Positions 32,040-41,439 of a DNA stretch of 64,000 bases are shown one piece after another. A model generated the notes under the pieces. It was not told the DNA's origin. It worked only from the letters and a program-made list of their open reading frames with translations, and did not search any database. Each line of letters starts with the position of its first letter. Positions within the stretch are counted from its first letter, which is position 1. The translations under genes and the position numbers were made by a program. This stretch comes from Alphaproteobacteria bacterium (GTDB lineage Bacteria; Pseudomonadota; Alphaproteobacteria; Rhizobiales; Xanthobacteraceae), in contig VBAH01000059.1 in the NCBI GenBank assembly GCA_005884685.1, positions 124,001 to 188,000 on the forward strand. The letters run 5' to 3'.

Positions 32040-32110
32040 TAGAGCTCCCTCCGCTCAAGGGTGAAAAGGCGAGGCGGCCCGGCCGCCTCGCCGACAGGAA
32101 CGTGGAGGGC

Positions 32111-33820
32111 TTACTTGGGCGGCTGCTGTTCGCCGCGTCGCTGGCGCAGCATGTCGGCCAGCCGAGAGAAGACGGGCGCGCTGTTATCGCCTTCGACCGG
32201 GGCCGGCTCGTCCGGCATGCCTCCCCTGGGCACCACCGGGTCCACCGCGAGCTGTCGCCCGTCGGGGTGACCGACGTGACCGCCGATCTGGACCGGCTGG
32301 CCGGCCTGGTAGACCGTCGGCTCGTCGCCGCCCATGACGGTGTCCAGCGGGCTGGCCGGCATGTCGTCGCGCGGCGGGAAGTCCACAAGCTCCTGGGCCC
32401 TCGGGCCGCGTAACACCGAAGCCTCGGCCGCCGCGACCTGAGTTTGGCCCTGCCTGACGAGGGCGCGCAGCCGGTCGAGCTCGGCCTGCATGTCCATCTG
32501 GCCGGGGGCCGCCTGCTGCTTTTGCGGGGCGACCTGCGGCTGGCTAGCCCTCGCCACCGGCGGCTGCTGGAGAGGTGCCGCCGAAGCGCCTCGCCAACCC
32601 TGCCCGCCGCCCGCCGGCGCGCCCTGCTGAGCCGTCGGCGGCGCGAACTGCGGCTGCCGCACAGCGTCGGGCGTCAAGGCCTGAGCGGTCACCGATCCGT
32701 TGAACGCCCTCCAGGTCTCGTCACTGATCCAGTGCCTCTTGGCGCCCTGGAAGGCGTAGACGATGGCGTTGGGCGGGAAGACCTGGTTGAGGTAGTAGGC
32801 CTGCTCCTCGTAGTCCGGGAAGTGCAGCGCGTCCTCCCAGTAGATCCACTTCTGCCGGATCATCTCCAGGTCTTCCGCCGAGCCCATGTAGGGCGTGCTG
32901 TTGTCGAACAAAGGGCCGTTGGAGACCCAGACGTCGTAGCCGCCCTGGAGGGCCTGCTGGCGCCCGCCCTGGACGGCCTGCTGTACGGCCGGGGCCGCTC
33001 GCCAGCCGGCGGGGCCGCCTGGCCCGGCGCCGGGGGCCGTAACGGCCGTGCCGGACTTTCGGAAATGGAAGAACCGGCCATGCTCCGGGGCCACCGGGTC
33101 GCCGTGGACGTAACGGGCCTCGAAGTCGTCGGCCGGCCCCTGGTAGTCCAGCCTCTCCTCGTTGAGCTGGCTGCAGAGCTGGTTGCCCGCCGAGAAGCTG
33201 CCCATCGGGCTGCCGCCCGAGATCATGAAGATGCACGACGGCGACGTCGGCCCGCCCCCTCCCAGGGGCGGTCGGTCGTGGGAGTAGGTCGGCTTGCCGT
33301 CCGACAGGATCACCATGCCCTGGATCAGGTAGACGGTCTTGGTCCTCTCGAGGGGCGGGCCCGCATCGCGCTCCCTCTCGAAGAGCATCACGAAGTTCGG
33401 GTTGCGGCGAATGTCCTCCTCGCGCTTCTTGGCCTGGTAGATCGCGTTGTAGAGGATGTTGAGGGGCGTACCGTCGGGGTCGTAGGGCTTGCCCGAGCCC
33501 GGATCGTGAGTCAGGAAGGTCTTGCGCTGCGGGCCCTGGCCGACGCTCCAGGCGCAGTCGTACTTCCTGATCCAGTTGCCGAAGCGACTGTCGAGTTGGG
33601 CGTTCTTGCGGTAGGGCTCGAACTGGTTGACGTCCTGGTAGGAGAGGCTCGGGAAGGGACGGACCACCGTCTCGCCGGCCGTGTAGGACGGCTTCTTCAA
33701 GACGGCGTTGATGCCCGCCTTGAGCAGATGGTTGCCAAAGGAGCCCTGGGCTCGGTCGGCGTCGCGGCCCCAGTCAAAGCGAGGCTCGGGAGGTGGGTTG
33801 CGGTGCTGCATGGGAAGCAT
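32111..33820 (-). CDS. unknown protein, possible single-stranded DNA-binding or DNA-processing partner of the recombinase (569 aa)
   Basis: The N-terminal 230 residues form a folded domain ('ERTKTVYLIQGMVILSDGKP', 'IFMISGGSPMGSFSAGNQLC'), followed by Pro/Gln/Gly-rich linkers and a coiled-coil segment 'MDMQAELDRLRALVRQGQTQ'. No zinc finger or enzymatic motif is visible. Position ahead of the RecA-like gene, abundance of linkers and the acidic Pro-rich C-terminus recall phage single-strand binding proteins, but that is inference. A promoter-like pair is present at 33839-33867. Confidence 0.55.
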   Translation of the reverse strand: MLPMQHRNPPPEPRFDWGRDADRAQGSFGNHLLKAGINAVLKKPSYTAGETVVRPFPSLSYQDVNQFEPYRKNAQLDSRFGNWIRKYDCAWSVGQGPQRKTFLTHDPGSGKPYDPDGTPLNILYNAIYQAKKREEDIRRNPNFVMLFERERDAGPPLERTKTVYLIQGMVILSDGKPTYSHDRPPLGGGGPTSPSCIFMISGGSPMGSFSAGNQLCSQLNEERLDYQGPADDFEARYVHGDPVAPEHGRFFHFRKSGTAVTAPGAGPGGPAGWRAAPAVQQAVQGGRQQALQGGYDVWVSNGPLFDNSTPYMGSAEDLEMIRQKWIYWEDALHFPDYEEQAYYLNQVFPPNAIVYAFQGAKRHWISDETWRAFNGSVTAQALTPDAVRQPQFAPPTAQQGAPAGGGQGWRGASAAPLQQPPVARASQPQVAPQKQQAAPGQMDMQAELDRLRALVRQGQTQVAAAEASVLRGPRAQELVDFPPRDDMPASPLDTVMGGDEPTVYQAGQPVQIGGHVGHPDGRQLAVDPVVPRGGMPDEPAPVEGDNSAPVFSRLADMLRQRRGEQQPPK

Positions 33821-33838
33821 CTCGTGAACTTGGTTGTA

Positions 33839-33867
33839 ACTGTACAGAAGTTCAGAATACCACGCAA
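33839..33867 (-). promoter_or_regulatory. probable promoter of the 32111-33820 gene
   Basis: On the minus strand TTGCGT (33867-33862), 17 nt spacing and TACAGT (33844-33839) fit the sigma70 consensus well. The ATG at 33820 is 19 nt downstream. The interval 33821-33891 is AT-richer than its surroundings. Confidence 0.5.
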
Positions 33868-33891
33868 GAGAGGGAAGAATGACTTAAAGCG

Positions 33892-34254
33892 TCAAGAAGA
33901 AGTTTTTCGCGATTTTTCGTTCGCAGAGCAAAAGAATACCAGCACTTCGAGGGCGAAGCAGGCGACCAGCCCGCCCTTTCCATCAGGGGCCCGTTTGACG
34001 GGCCGGCCTGATTTTCGACTTAGGCGAGAGAGCTTTCTCTCCGCCGCGCGCAGGTCCAGGCCGTCAGGCAAGAGGGCCCGCGTTCGTCGGAGAAAGATCG
34101 CCAGGGACAGGTACTCGGCGCTTTCGGGCGTGGCCGCGTCCTGGTAGGCCAGGAGATCCTCGTCCGTCGGGGGCGACTTGTTGACCGGGAGCTGGTCAGG
34201 CGTAGGCTCGTCGTCGGGTAACAGGACCCGGCGCTGGCCGGGCGTTTCGATCAC
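33892..34254 (-). CDS. hypothetical protein (120 aa)
   Basis: GTG 34254 follows AGGAGACAATC and is 9 nt after the polymerase stop. The product has an acidic N-terminal half (PTDEDLLAYQDAATPESAEY) and a basic C-terminal half (LSRLSRKSGRPVKRAPDG). No family was recognised. It ends the polymerase transcript. Confidence 0.6.
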   Translation of the reverse strand: MIETPGQRRVLLPDDEPTPDQLPVNKSPPTDEDLLAYQDAATPESAEYLSLAIFLRRTRALLPDGLDLRAAERKLSRLSRKSGRPVKRAPDGKGGLVACFALEVLVFFCSANEKSRKTSS

Positions 34255-34263
34255 GATTGTCTC

Positions 34264-37200
34264 CTAGATCAGGTCGGGCGGAACATGCAACTTATCAGCC
34301 AACTCGGGCGTGAGCGTCTCGCCCCAGCGGTACTGCACGTCGATGTCGGTGGAGAGATGGAACGGCTCGGCGGAGAGCCGCTTACCGTCCATGTCACAGC
34401 GGTAGACGGGGATGGAGGCCAGGGTGGAAGGGATGACGACCTCGCAGAACCAACTCAGTTGGCTGGCCCGGCACTCGGCCATGAGCGCATCGTGCAGCTG
34501 CAACACCAGGCGATAGCGCGGCGAACCGTCGGAGAAGAAGCGGCCGGGGTAAGAGTAGAGCTTGTCCATCCAACGGCTGACCAGGTCGGCGATGCCCGAC
34601 TGGATGTTGAAGTTGGCAGCCTCCCTCTTCATCTTTTCAAGCGCTTCCCGATCGTTCGTCATCGGGAAACGACGATGTCGTCCGAAGCAGTTCGTGATAT
34701 GCCCAGGCCTGATCACACATCTCTGTGCCGACGCGAAGAAGGGCAACAAGCCGGCGTAGGCCTCAAAGATGCCCTCGCGAACCGTGGCCGCCTCCTCAGC
34801 GGTGATGTCCACCTCCTCTTCCTTGACGGCCCGAACGACGGCATCATCTCCACGTCCGTACAGTAGGCCGAACAGACAAGTTTGATGAGTTAACAGACCG
34901 TCATAGGAGACGATATGCCTCTGCTCGTCAGTGGTCTGAACGTCGTAAACCTGCCGCTCGCCTATGTCTATCAACGCCGTTACCTGCTGGAACGTCATCT
35001 GAGCCAGATGGAGCTCACGAAGCGCTGCCAGGGACTTGCGACCGTTCTCGTCCAGAAGCGCCTCGTCTGCCGACTTGATAATCATCACGAGCCGAACGCG
35101 GTTGAACGCGACGCGCACGTTCTCCCGGATGCACTCCCGACACTTCTCCCTGGCCACGCCGCGCAAGCCGGGCATGACTGCCAAAAGACGGTTGAGCTGC
35201 CCTGGTATCGGGTAGCAGTCTCGTTGGTATCGCGAGGTCACCTTGAGCCGGTCGGTCTTCAACTTCGTAACGCAGCCGATCTTCTCGGCGAAACGCATCC
35301 TCGACCGATGCGACTTGACCTCTATGGCGTAATAGTCGTTGTCGTATCCCTCTCGTCGCTCTTTGACCAAGTGACAAGTGATGCCGAAGGAGAGAAGCAG
35401 CGTACGGACGTCGCGAGCCAGGCCCAGGCTGGACGTCGAGTAACGCGGTTTGAAGGACGTCTTGTTCCTGGTGATCGAGCCGTCGCCCTCGAACAACCAG
35501 CGCAGAAAAACCGCTAGCAACCGTTCCGGCCAGCGGAAGACAAAGTCCGGCACGCGCTTCTGCTCAGCTTTCCCTGGGCAGAACGCGTAGATCCACCGAG
35601 CGAGAGCCACAGAACTAATCAGGTAGCGCGTCTGCTCCTGGTAGCCAGTGGGGAAGGCGCTTTCAAAACGTGGTCGGCCCCCGAACAGGCGTCTGTACAA
35701 ATCGATCGTCAAGTCCGCCAGCTCGGGGTCTTTCTCTCGCGCAAGGTGCATCGCCACCGCGCCGCTCACCGGATCGGACCAGCCCTCAGAGATATAAAGG
35801 CCCAGGAAGGCGGCCCAGTCCTCGGTGAACTCCTCGGGGAAATCGACGGGCTTGAAGCTCGTCCTGGGCGAGCAGGGGACCTTCGGGAACGCAATATCGT
35901 CGCCGAAGGGGCCGACCGCGTCACGCACAACCACCCAGTCGCCGAGCCGAAGATCGCCAGCCTGCTTGAAGACCATGTCGCCGTCAGGGCCCATGACCCA
36001 GTAGCGATGCGTGTACGTACTCTCCAGCGAGTAGCCGTCCTCGGTCTCGACCCGCAGACACGGCTTGACGCCGCCGTTGTAGACGCCAACGACCGGCGTC
36101 GTCGAGACGTGATTGACTACTCCCAGGCCACCGGTATGGAGACGGCCCTGGTCAGGCGGAAGATCGCCCGCTAGCGAGTCGACCAGAAACCAGCCAGCCG
36201 TGGTCTGGAGCCTGGAGCCTGAGACAACGCACTTGGCGGCTATGCGCAAGTTCTCCCTGCCGATACCTTCCAGGCCCTTCTTGGTAGGCGGGCATGGCAG
36301 CTTAAAGGCTCGCACGGCCGTCGCAGAGTGGATGTCGTAATAGTTCGGGTCGTCCTCATCCAGGTTGTTGCGACGGCAATGGTCAAGCATGACGGGATCG
36401 GCCGCCTGGATGGCCGTCATCATCAGCTCGGCACCCTTGAGATCGAAGTCCACAAGCAGCCAGGGGTCCTCGCCCTCCGCCACGGGCGTGGCCGTGAACA
36501 TGCTACGGACGGCGTACTTGTAGTGCGCACCAAGGATCTTCTTGTAGTCCTTCTCCCTCCTCTTCGTACAGTTCATCAGGTTGGGCCTAACGGATCGCGC
36601 CCTGCCTGTCTCCTGCGTCTGGAAGAAGTGCGAGTAGATCCGGCCATCCCTGCGGACCGAGCCCAGGAGACCACCCAGCTGCAAGGGCTCGCCGTCATCG
36701 CCCTCCACCACCAGTCCATCATCGTCGGTCTCAGGGGCCCTGAGAGAGTTGGTAGTGACCTGCCTCAGGAAGCGCCAGTTGCGCAGCTTCTTCACCAGGG
36801 GGTTACCGGGCGCAAGGATGCCCAGGACCTCCTTGTCAGTCGATGGCGTATAAAGCCCTTGCTCATTGCGAGCTACCACCTTTTCCCAGTTCTTGGGCGG
36901 CTTGCCCGTGGTCCTGACGGGAGTGAGATAGAGCGACACCGCGCCCTGAGGCCTGGTCCGGTCGTCCTTCCGGCCCGCGTACTGCTCGCCGAAAAGCAGC
37001 TCCCGACAGTCGAAGTGGCTGCCAGGGTTGAACGCAGTCCAGTTCGCGTCAACCTTCAGCTCCTGAAGAAGCGCGACGGCGGCCTGGTGATAGGTCTCCG
37101 TGAGCTCTCGGCCTCTCTCCTTCTTGTCGGTGTAGAGGCCAGTCATCTCGATCTCGAGCCATGCTTGCTGCGCCCGCATGCTGATCCAGTAGGGCAACCA

Positions 37201-38670
37201 GGAGGAGTTGCCGTGCTCGTCCGCATCGAGAAGCCCGCCGGGCCTGGTGAAGAGCTCGAGCAGCCTCTGTGGGCCATCCACGTCGTATATCGAGTAAAGG
37301 TGCAAAACCTCGTCAGGACACTCGCCATAACCCTCCAGATGTTTCTGCGGGATCTTTCGCTTGAGGCAGTAGTCGTGCTTCCACTGCTCCAGCTCGACGT
37401 TCCAGCGCTTCATCCCCAAAAGCGACTGCGCCACGTACTCCAGCTTGAAGCCCTCGGCGAAGCCGGTCTCCCTGATCGCGTGGGCCATGAGCATGGTGTC
37501 GTGGCCGCCCCTGGTGCGCATCTCCTCCGGGCTCTTGGCGGCCTCGTACTGGCGCATCAGGGCCAGCCCCAGCTCCTTGTCCAGCTCGTGATAAATGCGC
37601 GGGATGTCGGCACGCAGATGGTGGCCGGCGATGCGCACTTCTCTTCCGGGAGAGGAGGTCAACAGCCTGCGCAGGTGAGGGACGGCGCGGGAGATCGACG
37701 GGCAGAAACCAGGGCCGCCTCCTTGCCCTCTCAAGACCACGCAGCAGCCGAAGCGCGGTTGATCGGAGAACTGGATGGTACGTAGGTAAGCGCCGTTCTC
37801 CGACTGGTGCTCGCCGTGCCACTCGGCGTCAACGACGATGAGGGGTGACGGACCTCCTCGCTGAATCACCATGTCCACGACTTGCGCAAGCTCGTCCTCT
37901 TCAAAGACCACGCGATGGTCCACAGGCGCTTCCTTGGCCTGCACCTTGCCCTGAAGGGCGCCTGCGAAGTAACGCAGCCCGTCCATGAAGAAGGCGCGCT
38001 GCTCCGGGGAGCGCACCACGGCCGCAGGGTGGGTCACCACCACGACCCTGGCCGCGTAGGCGGGATGTTCGCCAAAGGCCCTGACTTGCCGCTCGAAGTA
38101 GCAGCACTGCGCGTCCTTGACGGCCGTCTTCGCGCCAAGCACGGCCTTGGCGGCCTCGGCGCCCAGGGCGAGAATGAGCTTGGGCCTGACCAGCGCGATC
38201 TCGTCGGAAAGGACCGGGGCCCAGTCCTTGAACTGCGTGGAGGAGACCTGGTCCGTAGACGGGTCGGCCCTGGGGTGTTTGACCAGGTTGGTGACGTAGA
38301 GGCCTCCCTGCACGTCACCCGTGACGCCGGCTTCTTTCAGACACTCGGAGAGCATGATGCCCGACGGGCCGGTCAGGTTTCTTCGGGCCGAGGCCTCCTG
38401 ATCGCCGGGCCACTTGCCAACGACCATCACGTCAGCCGGGACGGGGCCTCTGGGCAGCTCCTCGCCCCAGAGATGCCCGATGATGCAGGAGACGGTGACG
38501 ATCGCCTTCTTGACCCGAACGTTCAGACACGTCCCGTTTCGGTAGAGAACGTCTCGTCGCAGTTCTACAAGGGAGTTGCCGCCGCCCATGAGCTCGGCCT
38601 GCTCGAGAAAGGAGGGGCCCGGCGGCAACTCATTCTCCTCCATAGGAGGAATCAGCCTTTGGTGGTCCAT
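34264..38670 (-). CDS. uracil-DNA-glycosylase / 3'-5' exonuclease / DNA polymerase A fusion with intein (1468 aa precursor)
   Basis: Residues about 78-240 match a family-4-type uracil-DNA glycosylase ('DVMVVGKWPGDQEA', 'GPSGIMLSECLKEAG', 'LYVTNLVKHP', 'PKLILALGAEAAKAVLG', 'VVVTHPAAVVRSPEQR'). About 275-475 is a DnaQ-like exonuclease ('LIVVDAEWHG', 'HDTMLMAHA', 'LYSIYDVDG'). From about 690 the polymerase palm has motif A 'LLVDFDLKGAEL' (738-749), motif B 'RENLRIAAK-TCLFGLLYG' interrupted by the intein, and motif C 'LQLHDALMAE', with Ala where HDE is usual. It replicates the phage genome. After splicing it would be 1018 residues. Primase and helicase follow upstream. Confidence 0.9.
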   Translation of the reverse strand: MDHQRLIPPMEENELPPGPSFLEQAELMGGGNSLVELRRDVLYRNGTCLNVRVKKAIVTVSCIIGHLWGEELPRGPVPADVMVVGKWPGDQEASARRNLTGPSGIMLSECLKEAGVTGDVQGGLYVTNLVKHPRADPSTDQVSSTQFKDWAPVLSDEIALVRPKLILALGAEAAKAVLGAKTAVKDAQCCYFERQVRAFGEHPAYAARVVVVTHPAAVVRSPEQRAFFMDGLRYFAGALQGKVQAKEAPVDHRVVFEEDELAQVVDMVIQRGGPSPLIVVDAEWHGEHQSENGAYLRTIQFSDQPRFGCCVVLRGQGGGPGFCPSISRAVPHLRRLLTSSPGREVRIAGHHLRADIPRIYHELDKELGLALMRQYEAAKSPEEMRTRGGHDTMLMAHAIRETGFAEGFKLEYVAQSLLGMKRWNVELEQWKHDYCLKRKIPQKHLEGYGECPDEVLHLYSIYDVDGPQRLLELFTRPGGLLDADEHGNSSWLPYWISMRAQQAWLEIEMTGLYTDKKERGRELTETYHQAAVALLQELKVDANWTAFNPGSHFDCRELLFGEQYAGRKDDRTRPQGAVSLYLTPVRTTGKPPKNWEKVVARNEQGLYTPSTDKEVLGILAPGNPLVKKLRNWRFLRQVTTNSLRAPETDDDGLVVEGDDGEPLQLGGLLGSVRRDGRIYSHFFQTQETGRARSVRPNLMNCTKRREKDYKKILGAHYKYAVRSMFTATPVAEGEDPWLLVDFDLKGAELMMTAIQAADPVMLDHCRRNNLDEDDPNYYDIHSATAVRAFKLPCPPTKKGLEGIGRENLRIAAKCVVSGSRLQTTAGWFLVDSLAGDLPPDQGRLHTGGLGVVNHVSTTPVVGVYNGGVKPCLRVETEDGYSLESTYTHRYWVMGPDGDMVFKQAGDLRLGDWVVVRDAVGPFGDDIAFPKVPCSPRTSFKPVDFPEEFTEDWAAFLGLYISEGWSDPVSGAVAMHLAREKDPELADLTIDLYRRLFGGRPRFESAFPTGYQEQTRYLISSVALARWIYAFCPGKAEQKRVPDFVFRWPERLLAVFLRWLFEGDGSITRNKTSFKPRYSTSSLGLARDVRTLLLSFGITCHLVKERREGYDNDYYAIEVKSHRSRMRFAEKIGCVTKLKTDRLKVTSRYQRDCYPIPGQLNRLLAVMPGLRGVAREKCRECIRENVRVAFNRVRLVMIIKSADEALLDENGRKSLAALRELHLAQMTFQQVTALIDIGERQVYDVQTTDEQRHIVSYDGLLTHQTCLFGLLYGRGDDAVVRAVKEEEVDITAEEAATVREGIFEAYAGLLPFFASAQRCVIRPGHITNCFGRHRRFPMTNDREALEKMKREAANFNIQSGIADLVSRWMDKLYSYPGRFFSDGSPRYRLVLQLHDALMAECRASQLSWFCEVVIPSTLASIPVYRCDMDGKRLSAEPFHLSTDIDVQYRWGETLTPELADKLHVPPDLI
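34882..36231 (-). mobile_element. intein with LAGLIDADG homing endonuclease in DNA polymerase (450 aa)
   Basis: The insert runs from C814 ('CVVSGSRLQTTAGWF') to Q1263 ('VSYDGLLTHQ'), followed by Thr as +1 residue. Block B is 'SLESTYTHRYWV', the endonuclease helices are 'FLGLYISEGW' (957-966 region) and 'FLRWLFEGDGS' (1055-1065), and block F is 'RQVYDVQTTDEQRHIVSYDG'. The insertion point is in polymerase motif B, just after the conserved Lys. The terminal His-Gln instead of His-Asn is unusual, though Gln-ended inteins exist. The endonuclease looks intact, so homing could be active. Confidence 0.9.
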
Positions 38671-38701
38671 GTTTCAATCCTTGTTCTCGTGGATCTCCTA
38701 C

Positions 38702-39766
38702 TCAGGCAAACTCCGGGTAGTTCGCGAGAAGGGCCTGCTTGACAATAGCGCGAAGAAGCGGGCGTGGAAGAGAGCCGGGATCAGGCCCGGCGCGAAGTTT
38801 GATCCGGAAAAGAAACTTCGCGCCGGCCAGGGCCAATCTTGAGAAGGCCTTTCCCGACTCCTCCCAGGCCTCAGGGTCGAGAAGGATCGCAATCGGACGA
38901 TCCCTGGCGTGTTTGATGAGAAGGGTCGCCTGTTCGCAGGAGACCTCCTTGCCGCAAATGGCGACGGCGCCATCGCCATAGCGCCACACATCCGTGACGC
39001 CTTCAACCACTACCAGCACAGGCGCGCTTGACGCTCGGTCCAGGGCGTAGAGCAAACCGGATCGTGGCGCGTCCGGGCAGTTGTAGTACTTGGGCGTGAG
39101 CTTCCAGTCCGTCTCGCCCATGTAGCGGGCCTGCCAGGAGACCATGTCGCCCGAGGCGGCGCGCAGCGGGATGATCAACCTCCCTGAGGCGAGAGCAAGG
39201 GCCTGCGAGCAGGCGTCCATGCACCAGGCCACGCCATAAAGTCGCCACAGCTCGTCAGGGTCATGGCCGCGTGAGATCACGTACTGCCTGGCCGGGTGAG
39301 GCCCTGTGAGCTGAGACAAGGGGTAGCAGACGCCAGGGTAGGAGACAGGCCCGGATGTCCTCTTCGGGGCTCCTGGCGACGCCTGAAGAACCACGTCGCT
39401 CTTGCCATAGGAGAACATGGCCTGCTCGAAGACCATGTGGGCGAGCGAGCGCCTATTACCAGGCTCTTTCAGGCAGTCGTCGTTGAAGCACTTGACGAAC
39501 CGCCAGGACTGCCGGCCGAAGGACTCGGGAAGGCCCCAGGCGTGGCAAACGTACAGCCTGTTCCTGGTGTCGTTGCAGAAGGGGCAACAGACGACGTACG
39601 TCTCCCCCCATGCGGAGATATCGAGCGTGAAGCCGTGCTGCGCGTAGAAGGTGTCGGCCGTCTTGACTGCGGCGAAGGGCTCGCCGTGTCGCAGGACCTT
39701 GACGTGACGAAACAGGGACTGGAGCGCGAAGTAAAGCGCAGGCCTAAGGACGTCCACGGTGGTCAA
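38702..39766 (-). CDS. DNA primase (zinc-ribbon plus TOPRIM, 354 aa)
   Basis: The N-terminal zinc-binding region has 'VVCCPFCNDTRNRLYVC' and 'FVKCFNDDCLKEPGNRRS' (about 58-105). The TOPRIM core is 'VLVVVEGVTDVWRYGDGAVA' (about 250-270), with 'IAILLDPEAWE' for the second acidic cluster. It would make RNA primers at the fork with the DnaB-like helicase whose stop overlaps its TTG start (TTGA at 39763-39766). Length is typical for a helicase-separate phage primase. Confidence 0.85.
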   Translation of the reverse strand: MTTVDVLRPALYFALQSLFRHVKVLRHGEPFAAVKTADTFYAQHGFTLDISAWGETYVVCCPFCNDTRNRLYVCHAWGLPESFGRQSWRFVKCFNDDCLKEPGNRRSLAHMVFEQAMFSYGKSDVVLQASPGAPKRTSGPVSYPGVCYPLSQLTGPHPARQYVISRGHDPDELWRLYGVAWCMDACSQALALASGRLIIPLRAASGDMVSWQARYMGETDWKLTPKYYNCPDAPRSGLLYALDRASSAPVLVVVEGVTDVWRYGDGAVAICGKEVSCEQATLLIKHARDRPIAILLDPEAWEESGKAFSRLALAGAKFLFRIKLRAGPDPGSLPRPLLRAIVKQALLANYPEFA

Positions 39767-41439
39767 TCCAGGTCGGCCACGCCCTGAACATCAGGCGCGG
39801 CCTTGTTCTTTTGCCCGCCTTGCGGCGGTATGGCGATGTCCAGGTAAGAGGCGTCGGACTTGGAGACGGGCCTTCCCAGGGAGGGGTTGATGGTCATGTC
39901 GGTCGCCCGCTCCAGGGTGTTGATCTCGCCTCGGAGATAGAGGAGGACCGGGGCCTCCGCGCCTTTGGCTCTTCGTGTCTTGTCGCAGAAAAACTGCAGG
40001 CAGTTGGTCGCCTTGTCCCGGACGCCCAACTGGAAGCAGAACGCGACGTTCTCGCCGAAGTTCTTGGCCTCGGCGGAGTCGGTGTAACGAAAGGTGCTGG
40101 TGAATCCCTTGGCGTTCGCCGCCGCCGAGAGCTGGTGGTAGAGCCAGGCCCGGCAGTTGAAGGGCCGGGTCACTTTTTGCATGAGTTCGTCCGGCATGCC
40201 GCCGACGTAATGGCGCAGCTCGTCCATGCTCCGGCCGCGGGCGAGCAGGTAGCGCTTGGCCGCCAGCCCGGCGTAGTCGACGAAGATGGCGCCAGGCGGC
40301 CGACCGTCCCTGGTAGCGGCCATGAGCTCGGCCACGATCTCGTCGACGTAGCCCGTTCCCCTCTGCCGGTTCTCGTCTGCGCCCGAGTAGTCATGCACCC
40401 ACACGTTCCTGGCCATCAACTCTCGGGCGGCCTGCAGTCGCTCGAACTCGCCAGGGAAGTTATCAATGCCTTCCCTGGCGATCTCCTTGGCGAAGAGACA
40501 ACGCTCGTACTCCCTGAGCTGGCCCGTGTGTGAGAGCAACTCGGGCTCGAGCTCGGGCATGCCGGGCGAGTCCATCCTGATCCTGGCGGCGTGCGCCCAG
40601 AACCGTCGGACGCACTCGGCGTAGTCGGCCTCGTACGTGAACAGATGACAGTGCTGTAAGTCCTTGCCCTTGCAGTCGGCCTCGTACTGGAACTGCAGCG
40701 ACTTGGCATAACACGACTGAATGGCCAACGCGGTCTTGCCACTGCCGTACCCGCCCAGTACGCCGTAGACCTCCGACGCGGCGTCGCCGCCAGCCATGAA
40801 GTCGTCGAGGAAGTCAATACCGGTGGAGGTCTTGTCGAGCGGTCGCAGTTTGTGGCCGAACGCCGCCGCCGAACGGGCTGATGTCGCCTTGAGCGCCTCC
40901 AGTTGCAGGTCGCTGTTTCGGGCCTGCTCGAGCAACGGGCCGAGCCCTTCAGGCACCGAGGCCCTGCCGACCGTGGCGATCAGCTCGCAGAGGGGGTCGT
41001 AGACGGATCGCTCGCGCAGGAAGTCCACGAGCAGGGACCGGCCCCAGGCGTGGTCGAGAACGGACGTCTCGTCAAAGAGGAAGTCCAGCAGCCCGCCATC
41101 GCCCAGCAGTAACTGCGCCATGCCCGGGTCTGGCGGGCCGGCGGCGAGCCTGGCCGCCATCTCCGCCCGCGTCATGGCGTGGAGGGCCTCCACCGACTTG
41201 GGCAGAGCGCCGCCTGCGTAGCGGTCCACGCAAGCGAAGACCGACTCCAGGGTCAGTAAGTAGTGCCGCTCGAAGCGCGGGTCGAATAGTCCATCCTTGA
41301 GCCTGTCCCTGGCGATCGGGAAGAGCTCGGGCAGCCTGAGGGCGTGGCGAAGCATCTGGTCCTTCTGCTCGCTCTGCAGTCGGTAGCGCAGCTTGGCGCT
41401 TTCCACCTGACCGCCCCGGCCTTTCTTCTCAGAGAGCAT
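39763..41439 (-). CDS. DnaB-like replicative helicase (558 aa) with duplicated C-terminal tail
   Basis: Walker A GGYGSGKT (229-236) and Walker B 'GAIFVDYAGL' (383-392) lie in a RecA-type core preceded by a DnaB-like helical N-terminal part. 'MPDELMQKVTRPFNCRAWLY' and 'NCLQFFCDKTRRAKG' continue the fold. It unwinds DNA 5' to 3' at the fork. ATG 41439 is preceded by AAGGAACGCACTG. Residues 518-558 (NPSLGRPVSKSDASYLDIA then PPQGGQKNKAAPDVQGVADLD) are nearly identical to the tail of the 51483 protein. Confidence 0.85.
   Translation of the reverse strand: MLSEKKGRGGQVESAKLRYRLQSEQKDQMLRHALRLPELFPIARDRLKDGLFDPRFERHYLLTLESVFACVDRYAGGALPKSVEALHAMTRAEMAARLAAGPPDPGMAQLLLGDGGLLDFLFDETSVLDHAWGRSLLVDFLRERSVYDPLCELIATVGRASVPEGLGPLLEQARNSDLQLEALKATSARSAAAFGHKLRPLDKTSTGIDFLDDFMAGGDAASEVYGVLGGYGSGKTALAIQSCYAKSLQFQYEADCKGKDLQHCHLFTYEADYAECVRRFWAHAARIRMDSPGMPELEPELLSHTGQLREYERCLFAKEIAREGIDNFPGEFERLQAARELMARNVWVHDYSGADENRQRGTGYVDEIVAELMAATRDGRPPGAIFVDYAGLAAKRYLLARGRSMDELRHYVGGMPDELMQKVTRPFNCRAWLYHQLSAAANAKGFTSTFRYTDSAEAKNFGENVAFCFQLGVRDKATNCLQFFCDKTRRAKGAEAPVLLYLRGEINTLERATDMTINPSLGRPVSKSDASYLDIAIPPQGGQKNKAAPDVQGVADLD

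Noticed and set aside
32235-32248. 14-nt match to the spacer at 14983-15018
   Set aside because: Only the first 14 nt agree and the rest diverges; explained by chance in GC-rich sequence.
36328-37785. 485-codon plus-strand frame opposite the polymerase
   Set aside because: Antisense frame without motifs; the minus-strand polymerase is unambiguous.
38800-38828. CCGGAAAAG motif with CGAAGTTT/AAACTTCG stem inside the primase gene
   Set aside because: Only half of the palindrome is present, and codons are well explained by the primase, so it was not added to the palindrome family.
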